64,000 nt of DNA from Hemileia vastatrix. Lineage: Eukaryota > Basidiomycota > Pucciniomycetes > Pucciniales > Zaghouaniaceae. The translations under genes and the position numbers were made by a program. The stretch is from assembly GCA_030280995.1 (NCBI GenBank), contig JASXTE010000008.1:4235001-4299000 (forward strand). Direction: 5' to 3'. Below are positions 43,784 through 52,574 of the stretch, piece by piece (position 1 is the stretch's first letter; each line of letters starts with the position of its first letter). Below the pieces are notes generated by a model. The model was given only the letters and a program-made list of their open reading frames with translations. It did not search any database and was not told the DNA's origin.

Positions 43784-44315
43784 CTAAAGCCTTTCCATCG
43801 TAATCTTACTAGTAGACGCAAAATCAGGCGGAAACTTTGTTAAAGCTGTATCATAAGGATTTCTAGATAGCGCCAGCCTCTGCAAAGGAGGATTCAAATC
43901 AGGCATCGCTATATTCACTGGTTTAACCTTAACAGCTACTGGTTTATACTTGGATGCAAAACAGTCCTTGCTGCTTCCTTCATTAATTAAAATTAAACAC
44001 TTTCTAATATAACTACGGGTTGAACCTGAATCCTGTTTTTGTCTTTTCTTTTTAATATAAGTATAAAAATATCCAATATTAAAGAAATCAAAAAGCTTAG
44101 GTATAATACATTCTACAGTAGTATTCCCAAGACACCTATGAAGTACCGCTTTACATATCCCTCCTTGTTGGACTGACTGGTTACTATCCGTGTTCCTCTC
44201 ATCCTGGGAGATAGTAACACCTAAAATGCCAGTCCCTAATGAAAATTTTGGCGCCTTCCTGGCGTTCTCCCTATCTCCTCATCTGAGACTTCCTCATAAA
44301 ACTCTCTTTCTTTCT

Positions 44316-44717
44316 CTAACCGCGCAGCTCCAGAATACTTAGTTTCCAGCCGCCATCCTTGGGCACTACTAAGACTGCTGTTACTGGAACACCATCATCA
44401 CCCATAATCCTTATTCCTTTAGTTTTTTTTAAACAATAATCTATAGTCCCAGAATAATCCATTAAAAATGGTGTGCCTGAAACTGGTTTAACTATACCCA
44501 TTGGAACATAAAAATGTATATCTCTTGTTGCTCCCGCAACTCTAGTGCGTACATACTCTGCTACACCTATGAAAAGTAACCTACCTCCCACTATTCCTGT
44601 GACAGTGCCTTCACCGTCTTTTACAGAAAGACCTAATTCCACTGCGTCATCCACTGATACCACGTTGATTTTCAAACCCGTATCTACTAACGCTTTAATT
44701 TGCTTACCATTTACCAT
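44316..44717 (-). pseudogene. Protease of element D
   Basis: A retropepsin-like fragment with an intact active-site D-T-G (ALVDTGLKINVVS) and the flap-side segment (HFYVPMGIVKPVSGTPFLMD). It is the part that C has deleted. It would process Gag-Pol. Confidence 0.8.
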
Positions 44718-44783
44718 AATAGTTAAATACCCTTAGGGTCCTGCATAATGTGGCGCCCTAGGTATTCCAACAGCTGGCTGAAA

Positions 44784-46544
44784 TTACTGTTCTGCCATAT
44801 CAAACTCAGCGCAACTAGCAATCCTTTGCTTTCTGCACTTATCCACGATTCCATTTTCTACATCCGGTGCTACTGCTGTGAGCATTCCTAATGGAACAGA
44901 GACTGTAGTCTTCAAACATTGCGCAACTAGATCTTCAGCAGCTTTAGGAAAATAATAATGAACCGTGCGCTGCATTCTCCATTTAGGCTGAGTTGCCTTG
45001 GCACCAGCTTTCGCTCTTCCAGGTGGGTTCTTTGGAGTATTATTATTTGCTCCTGGCATTCCTTCAGCAGGTACCACTCTCTGCTGTACTACCTCTGGCT
45101 CCTCTAATATTGCCGTCTGATCTACTTCCTGGTAATCTACGCCATAACCTTCTGGGTCCATACCCTCCATTTTGACATTTTCAATAGACACAGGTGTATT
45201 TTCTCTAGTGGTATACCCTACTTCCTCCATATCCTCTGGATTCGCATACCTAGCTCAAGTCCTTCTTGGCCTAGTAATTGTAGGTGGGGCAATTTTCTTA
45301 TGCTTTGCCACGAACATCTCCAATCATGCTGCGGTAAGTGGCTCTGCAACTGCTCCTTTTTTTACTTTAAAATCTAACACCGCGCAAGTAACTGCGAAAT
45401 TAACCGACTTCGCATCCTTGCCTTTCTCCTTATTTTCTGGCTTTTTGCCCTTGCTTGACCTGCTTTCCATAGACTTTTTATTAATATGATCTATGACCAT
45501 GGCTCGCATCCTTCAATCTTTGTCTTTAACCAATTTAGTATCATCTTCCAACATAAGCGTAGTCCCATCCTCGTAAACTACCTTTTCCTCTTTATCCTTT
45601 TGAAGCGCATTACACCTCATCCTTGTGTGCCCCTCTTTATTACAATAATAGCACACCATAGCGGAAAAACGCAAAGGTTGAGGAGAACTCTTAGGCCTAA
45701 ACAATTCTTTCGCCTTTTCCGCTTCAAATATCTTCTTCTTTAACTCATCAATTCTTGCCAAGACTGAATCTGGATCCTTAGAGAAAATTTTAACTCTAGG
45801 AGACGAGATCTGAGAAGGCAATCGTGCACCTGATGCCTCTTCCTCCATCCCCTCATTATCCAGAGCCACCCCTGCTGCATGTCGCTCAACTCAATGCAAC
45901 TTCATTTTAGCTTCCACTGCCATTTCTACTTCTTCTAATCCAGTATATTTATAATTTCTGCCCCTCTTTTTAACCAGCTTTCCTTCGTTATCCAAGTGCC
46001 TTTTTCCCCAGTCTTCAACTTCTGGCGCTAACGCTTCACAAAACCAAGGTAATGACGCATTAACATCACTAAAATCTTTGTTAATAACTAAATATTCTAC
46101 TATCCGATCGAAGTCTTCTCTAAAACTTTTAAATTCCTTGGGGTCTCAAACACCCCCTCTAGCTTTGACCCTATTTACCAAAATATCCAGGTCCTTCATT
46201 GTATACCTAGTTTCCTCAGTAACTTTTGGCCATCTCTTGAGCATTTGTTCTTTTAGCGCTGACAAATTTTGCTCCTTATGCCAATTTAGATCCTCTAAAT
46301 TGTCTTTGCACTCATTAGATACAAAGAATAGTACTTAACGTACCATATCATATTTGGTTGCTCCATGAACTTCTGCTGCTTGTTCAAACCTGTGTAAAAG
46401 CTTTTTGGTATTAATCCCCGCAAAGCGAAAGCTTTCGTCTTTACACCTAATAATAGTGGTTACTGTTTTTGGCAACGATGCTGAAAAATTGGACGATTTA
46501 ACCCTCTCCTGAGATCCCCTAGATGAAGTCACAGTAGAATCCAT
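44784..46544 (-). pseudogene. gag: Gag of element D
   Basis: It starts at 46544 (MDSTVTSSRG). A TAA interrupts it near 46335, where C has CAA. It continues through capsid-like segments to 45869-45513, which holds a canonical zinc knuckle CX2CX4HX4C (CYYCNKEGHTRMRC). A lysine-rich segment (45509-45324) and an acidic region (45230-44784) follow, leading to the protease. It is broken by several stops. Confidence 0.8.
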
Positions 46545-46778
46545 TCTCGAAATATCAAATCAAAACAAAGATCACAAAAAAAAACACGCTTGGTAATTAA
46601 ACCTGACTGTTTTCACAATACAGCCCTACGCTATCCTCTGATAACAGCTATTGATCCACTTGTTGTAGAACCTATGACTCATCTGCTGAAGCACCAGCTT
46701 GATTACCTCCTCCTGACGAAACCCTAAAAAAAAACACAAAGAATCTAATAAAAAAAAAAATACTAGTTACAACTATGG

Positions 46779-46798
46779 ACACTGTAGGGGACACCAAT
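46779..46798 (-). promoter_or_regulatory. Primer-binding site of element D
   Basis: On the minus strand TTGGTGTCCCCTACAGTG follows the LTR end by one base. Confidence 0.68.
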
Positions 46799-46915
46799 TG
46801 TAGACTGTTCTAAAGTACTAAGCAGTAGACACAATGCGAGATGGGTTGGTTCTTCCTTTCAATTTCTAAAAAGAAGCGCCTGCCACTCTTAATTTTAAAA
46901 ACAGCACAATAATGT
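46799..46915 (-). repeat. 5' LTR of D, first piece (continues at 59134 and 61117)
   Basis: It begins TGTAGACTGTTC and is cut by E after ATGT (46912-46915). The sequence resumes after the second ATGT at 59134, is cut again by the solo LTR at 59936, and ends at 61446 with CGTACCACA followed by the A2 TSD. The sum of the pieces is about 1250 bp, close to the other D LTR. Confidence 0.85.
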
Positions 46916-48003
46916 TATGGTAAGGTAAACTCTTACAGTCGCCTTGCTGTAAGCAGAATCCGGAGGAGATATGTGGATTTAGCTGAAAACCCCGTCCTTC
47001 CAATAAAAATAACAAAATGGGAATTCTAAATCACTTAGCTAACCAGTCTACTTGGATCTGATTGATAAAAATAATGAAACTCTAAAATATTTAACGCTCA
47101 TTGAGATTTAAATAAAAGTGGCTGTTGAGAAAAGAAATACTGATAACAACAATTAAGGTGTACCAGTGAAAGATCTGAAAAGATTGACTTTTATGTTTTT
47201 ATAATAATTTGAATTTTTATGAGACAGCAATAATCAAGTCCCAGCAATGAAGACCTTTCTAAAGATACCCTGTATGAAGTGTGATTTAAATTGTTGAGTA
47301 GTATTTCTAAAATGTTATATAAAATATAAAGTTATAAGGGTATTACAATTTATTTAATTTGTTGAGTAATAAAAAATGAGACCATGGTGGTTAATGATTA
47401 ACCTGTATGTTGTGTCCCCCCCCTCAATTTCGAGTTTGAGAGGCGCTTAAGTATTCCTAGTCACGTGCCTAAGTTTTCCCCTCCAGAGCTCTCCCAGAGT
47501 CAATCCAGAGCCCATACGGAGTCCGTCCGGACTTCTGGACTCAATTAGAACCTTAAAAACTATAATAAAAAATCCAGAAAAATTACACATGATAGAGCTA
47601 CTTCCCCTTTATATTCCAAACTAATTTTCGTAGTCTGCGCAGCTCTAATTATCCCGTGAAAATTCATCAAAGTTAAGTAATTTCTAAAAACGTAAATATT
47701 TCTATAAAACTTTAAAATTCATTTAAAAATATAATGAAAAATAGTAAAAATTCTGGAAAAATTTCCCAAGGTTCTTGAGTGACTCGACTTGATACTTATA
47801 AACTTTTCAGACTGTAAAAATAAGTTTTCTCTGTAAAATAAATTGTTTTCGTGTAGGCATTTGCTCTTGACCAATTTCTTCATATTTAAAACTCAAATAA
47901 ATTAAATAAAACCCTTTTATAAAAAAATAATAACGTTAATCTTGCACGCCGTAATAACTCCATTTACGTACTTAGGAGCCATACTAAACTTTAGGCTACC
48001 ACA
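46916..48003 (-). repeat. 3' LTR of element E
   Basis: Colinear and nearly identical with 58043-59129. On its right, minus-strand GGAGGGAGGA forms the polypurine tract touching the LTR (about 48004-48030). Confidence 0.92.
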
Positions 48004-48640
48004 TCCTCCCTCCAATTGAGAATGTCCCCATTCGTAAAACTTTGCATAAGTGGTTGAGAAATTCCAAAAGAATTATCCTTTCTAATAAAATAATTTGATA
48101 AATTTGTTTTAGCTGGTCTTCTTTTAATTTTTAAAATAAAAACGTTGTTTCTTCTTCTCTGGCTTGATATAACATAAAATAATATAATATAAATCTTGTG
48201 ATGATTCCACTACTGAGAGCAAGGTTTGAATCCCTTCAGACTCCCATATACCAGTCTTCCTTCTTGTCACAGCATTGAGAGAGTGGATCTTCCTATGAGC
48301 TGAATACTCCTGATTCCAACCTCATAGGGCCCCCCACTGAGCCGAATTCTATGATTCCAATCTCGCCATAAGGTCCTCCAAGCTTCACACCAAAAATGGC
48401 CTAACACTGAGGCACTAAAAAAAATCATTCCCTAAAATCCAACTACCATCCTAACTTCTGATTCCTTCATCACAATTTTCAAACTTTTTTATACAGCAAA
48501 CCCATAAAATACTTTTGCCAGGCTTCCAATAATAATATTAACTTTAGACCATGTTAAAGCGCCACAAATTTCACCTAATTAACCATTATGCTTTCCTTAG
48601 CATCATCAACACCTAAAATTTTAACCTCCTAAAGCTATCA
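48004..48640. other. Start of the E non-coding 3' region
   Basis: Polypurine tract, then AT-rich sequence. A repeated phrase around GAATNCTATGATTCCAA/CTCCTGATTCCAAC occurs at about 48300-48370. No gene is seen. Confidence 0.55.
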
Positions 48641-48659
48641 GCACCCAATTCCAGAAATA

Positions 48660-49200
48660 ATTGAATAACCAGTTTAGAGTCTTAGTGGACAGTGATAAAT
48701 TAAAAGATTGAATTGAGTTATCCAAACAAGATTGACATTCCAATTTAAAGTCTTGGTAGACCAAACATATAATCGATTGCCAGTTTATGGTCTTGGTTGA
48801 CCAAAGATCGTTTAGGTGCATAAATAACTTGATAAATTCCTAAGTAATGCCTAGGCTTGACCAAAGATTGAATAAATTTGATAATCCAGTTTAATGTCAT
48901 GGTGGACCAAACATTTGATCGACAAGTAATCCAATATAAGGCCATAGTTGACCAATGAATGAGAATTATCCTGCAGATATTAATTTTCCAGTTTAAAGTC
49001 ATAGTGGACTAAACAATGAATGAACTACCAGTTTAAAGTCATGCTGGACCAAACATTTAATCGATAAGAAATCCAGTTTAAGGTCATGGTGGACCCAACA
49101 GCTTGATAACAGCCCAGTTTAGGGTCTTGGTCGACCTAACATTTGATAACACTCCAGTTTAAGGTCTTGGTGGACCTAACATTTGATTGATAAAAAAAAA
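48660..49200. repeat. Irregular array of CAGTTTA...GTGGACC motif copies
   Basis: About ten copies of a roughly 27-bp motif, CCAGTTTAAGGTCTTGGTGG followed by ACCTAAC, with spacers of variable length (for example near 48669, 48780, 48890, 48989, 49029, 49073, 49113, 49152). The core carries a short inverted repeat AGTC/GACT. The copies are more diverged here than in the tandem block to the right. One more isolated copy lies at about 50547. Confidence 0.8.
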
Positions 49201-49253
49201 TAAAAAAAATCTGCCTCCAAAAATATCCATAAAATCTTGAACATCCTTGAAAT

Positions 49254-49800
49254 TCAGTTTAAAGTCTTGAAGGACTAACAGCTCCAATATAAAATTTTTA
49301 ATGACAGTCTTGAAAATTAGCCAGTTTAAAGTCTTGGAGGACTAACGGCTCCAAAATTTGTATAAAACCTTTAAGGAAAGTCTTGAACAGTAGCCAGTTT
49401 AAAGTCTTGGAGGACTAACAGATCCAAAATATGTGTAAAAAACCTAAAAGAATGTCTTGAACAGTAGCCAGTTTAAAGTCTTGGAGGACTAACAGATCCA
49501 AAATACGTGTAAAAAAACCTTAAAGAATGTCTTGAACAGTAGCCAGTTTAAAGTCTTGGAGGACTAACAGATCCAAAATACGTATAAAAAACCTTAAAGA
49601 ACATCTTGAACAGTAGCCAGTTTAAAGTCTTGGAGGACTAACAGATCCAAAATACGTGTAAAAAACCTTAAAGAATGTCTTGAACAGTAGCCAGTTTAAA
49701 GTCTTGGAGGACTAACAGATCCAAAATACATATAAAAAACCTTAAAAAACATCTTGAACAGTAGCCAGTTTAAAGTCTTGGAGGACTAACAGCTGTCTTG
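49254..49800. repeat. Minisatellite with 74-bp period in E
   Basis: Seven regular units with the motif CAGTTTAAAGTCTTGGAGGA at 49322, 49395, 49469, 49544, 49618, 49692 and 49766, plus a diverged unit at 49254. The spacers (GATCCAAAATACGTGTAAAA and CTTGAACAGTAGC) are also conserved. Neighbouring units are almost identical, indicating recent expansion. Confidence 0.9.
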
Positions 49801-49924
49801 AAGTAAAATCCCATAGGTATTGAGTTCCCCTAGACCCTGTTTCCTGTCTAATCTAAATGAATAAAACTAAAAAGAATGAAGACTGAAAAATAAACTAAGA
49901 AATATAATAATAATTTTGATTCAA

Positions 49925-50100
49925 TTAATTAATTTTTTTTTATTTTATTATTTTATTTTTATTTATTTATTTTTATTTTTATTATTTATTTTATTTTATC
50001 TTTTTTTTTATTTTTTTATTTTTTATTTTTATTTTTTATTTATATTTTATTTATTTTATTTTTATTTATTTTTTAATTTTAATTTGTTTTTAATTTAAAA
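49925..50100. repeat. T-rich low-complexity tract
   Basis: A run of TTTAT/TTTTA repeats of about 170 bp. It produces a meaningless Phe/Tyr/Leu frame on the plus strand. From 50101 to 50982 follows non-coding sequence with two segments (about 50220-50300 and 50345-50410) that reappear, inverted, in the A2 3' region. Confidence 0.8.
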
Positions 50101-50982
50101 TTAAAAGATTTTAGAAAAGATAGTTTTGAAATAAGATTTAAAATTTAATTTTTAAAGAAAGATAAATGAATGTGAAAAGAAGTAATAAAAAAGAATTATC
50201 AAAATTAAAATTTTAAAAGATGCCCCCCGGCCATTTGATGAGCCATACCCTCGACATCATACCCACATCCAAGTGCAACTTGATGTGGTTACACAATTTT
50301 GAGAAATTGAAAAGAAAAGAAAATAAATGAAAGTTTTTAGAAGATAATTTTTATAATGATGATCACTGGGTGGGCTCCCTCCAATTTATAAAAATGATTA
50401 GAGACCACCAGTGAGCATCACCTTTACAATAATTCATAATATATATTAAAGAAAAGAAATCACAATCTAACATAAAAAAATCAAAAGCAAAATAAAATAA
50501 AAAAAATCTTGAATCCGGCATTGAGAGCGGTGTCTCTTGATTCGTTCCAGTTTATAGTCTTAGTGGACTTCCTAAAATTAAAAGACAAAGCCAGGATTCA
50601 ACTAGAAACAGGGAAAATTTTGGAAACAAACATTATGGGGTAATTGTGTATAGAGCAGCCAGCCCATCAATTACCCCCACACTTTCCAATATTAAATTAA
50701 GAAGGTTCCCCTGTGAACACTTCTTCAAATAAATTTTAAAAAATTTTCCAACACTATCTTCACCCATATTTTAAGAATTTTAAGTTTTTTGAAAATTTCA
50801 AAGAAGGTCTTCTTGAATCTCGTTAAGTTTCATCATAGTTTTGTCGCCCATATGCAGTGTAACGACAGTTAAGTATTTTGATAAAAAGAAGATAGTTTAT
50901 CCTTGTTGCGGAGGTCAATAAGATTTTTATAAATGTCATAGTTTATCCTTGTTGCGGAGGGATCCATACAATTTAGTTGATA

Positions 50983-52143
50983 TCATAGTTTATCCTCATT
51001 GCGGAGGAAGACTTCGGCACTCCTGGTGCCTCTAGGATAGAACCGTTTCACTTGATCGGCCGCTACCCTCTTCTTCAATACTACTCCATCCAACTCTTCA
51101 AGCACATATGAACCGCCGGAAACTTGCTCCTTGATTTTATACGGTCCATTCCACCTATCTGCAAACATCTTTCCCCACTGACTTTCCAAACTCCTATTAT
51201 ACACCAAGACCATATCTCCTGGGTTCAAAGGTTTCCTTAATCTATGTGCCAACCGCTCATCCCAATATCTAACTAATTGATTTCTGATCTTCATCATCCG
51301 CGAATATGCCTTTTCTAAATATTCTTCTTTCTTTTCTAGCTGCATCATTCTTGCACACAATAATTCATCAGTAGTTTTGACCATATCCCAGTCAACTCCA
51401 AGATATGATTCAGCTTCTAAATCAACCGGTAAAACTGCTTTCTGTCCAAAAACAAGTTCATAAGGTGAAAATCCGGTCGTCCTTTTGGCAGTGATTCGAT
51501 CAGCAAATAAAACTAAAGGTAAATAGTGCCTCCACTTTTTGGCACTTGTCCCACACATTTTAACTAAAGCATCCTTAATAACTTGATGCCCTCTTTCAAC
51601 CATGCCTTCAGCTTCAGGATAATATGGGTTTTCTACCCTAACCTTTGATCCAACTTTCAATACGGCCTCTTTAAACTCTGTCCTAAATTCAGGACCTCCA
51701 TCTACCGTTACCAACTTCATCACCCCATACCTATATACCCAATTATTCAAAAAAAATTCTGCCACATTTTTGGCAGTTAAATTAATAAGAGGCGCTGCCT
51801 CTACCCAACCAGATAAATCATCTCTGGCCACAATTAAATATTTATACCGTCCCTCTTTTATATGAACGGCATCTAAACTAACTCTTCCAAAGAGCGTATA
51901 TTCACCGGTCACGCGTCCAGGTTCTTTTGGCCTTAAATAACTTTGTCTTTGACATTCTTCACATGACTGAACCCACTGTTTAACAGCCATCTTCATGACA
52001 GGCCACCAAAATCGATCAGAAATTCTTCTAAACGTTTCTCCCACGCCTCTATGCCCGAGATCATCATGCAGTGATTTCAAAACTAATTCTTGCCCCTTTT
52101 CTTGAGTTATAACTACTTGTGGATTTGGATACCTTCTCCTCAT
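50983..52143 (-). CDS. pol: Integrase of element E (386 aa, intact)
   Basis: An open frame with all integrase landmarks. The zinc-binding H-H-C-C region lies at about residues 24-65 (LHDDLGHRG ... CEECQ). The catalytic triad is Asp in SLDAVHIKEG (about residue 91), Asp in TVDGGPEF (about 151) and Glu in AEGMVERGHQ (about 187), giving a D-X35-E-like spacing. The C-terminal GPY/F module is WNGPYKIKE. No chromodomain follows; the protein ends RNEDKL. In the ancestral element it was fused to RT-RNase H; here a TGA at 52150-52152 separates them. It inserts the cDNA in nuclear DNA. Confidence 0.88.
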   Translation of the reverse strand: MRRRYPNPQVVITQEKGQELVLKSLHDDLGHRGVGETFRRISDRFWWPVMKMAVKQWVQSCEECQRQSYLRPKEPGRVTGEYTLFGRVSLDAVHIKEGRYKYLIVARDDLSGWVEAAPLINLTAKNVAEFFLNNWVYRYGVMKLVTVDGGPEFRTEFKEAVLKVGSKVRVENPYYPEAEGMVERGHQVIKDALVKMCGTSAKKWRHYLPLVLFADRITAKRTTGFSPYELVFGQKAVLPVDLEAESYLGVDWDMVKTTDELLCARMMQLEKKEEYLEKAYSRMMKIRNQLVRYWDERLAHRLRKPLNPGDMVLVYNRSLESQWGKMFADRWNGPYKIKEQVSGGSYVLEELDGVVLKKRVAADQVKRFYPRGTRSAEVFLRNEDKL

Positions 52144-52149
52144 TAAAAG

Positions 52150-52574
52150 TCAACCAGATAAATAAAATGTAGATGACTTCCTCTTGATAGCCACCCATTC
52201 ATTGTCTTCACAATCTTCTGGCCTCTCTAAAGTCAACAAATATTTGACTAACAAAAAATAAAAACCAGTCTGACCCCAGACTTCATCTTGAAAATCCATT
52301 AATATAACATCAATAGGGACTTCTCTATCACCAATATCACCTGCACATGAATGAGCCAATAATTGTTGACCCCTAAATAAATCTTTAATTGAGCTATGTC
52401 GACGTTTTTCTTCTGAACCTTTGGATCCTTTGTAAACCGTATTTGAAAATACCTCTTTCTCTTTATCCACCCTTTTATTTAAATTCTCTAATTCTCCAAC
52501 ATATACACCATTCCTTAATTTACTACTATCCCACACTGCCAATCCATCTTCCTCTACATACACCACATCTTCTT
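52150..52574 (-). pseudogene. RNase H-integrase linker of E
   Basis: An acidic start (YVEEDGLAVWDSSKL) leads to a conserved module, VPIDVILMDFQDEVWGQTGF then LLTLERPEDC and STFYLSG, also present in A2 and, in shorter form, in C and D. It is frameshifted from the RT frame near 52578 and ends at a TGA where A2 has Arg. I do not recognise a named domain. Confidence 0.72.

Noticed and set aside
29753..46798. Tandem array of elements sharing LTRs through unequal recombination
   Set aside because: The left part holds only the 3' non-coding half and the right part only the coding half. They abut at one site with a near-perfect 4-bp duplication, so insertion of C into D explains the layout better.
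49254..49800. CRISPR-like array
   Set aside because: The whole 74-bp unit including the spacer is conserved, the context is a eukaryotic retrotransposon, and no cas-like gene is present. It is a minisatellite.
49916..50098. 60-aa Phe/Tyr/Leu-rich ORF
   Set aside because: It is the translation of a TTTAT/TTTTA low-complexity tract.
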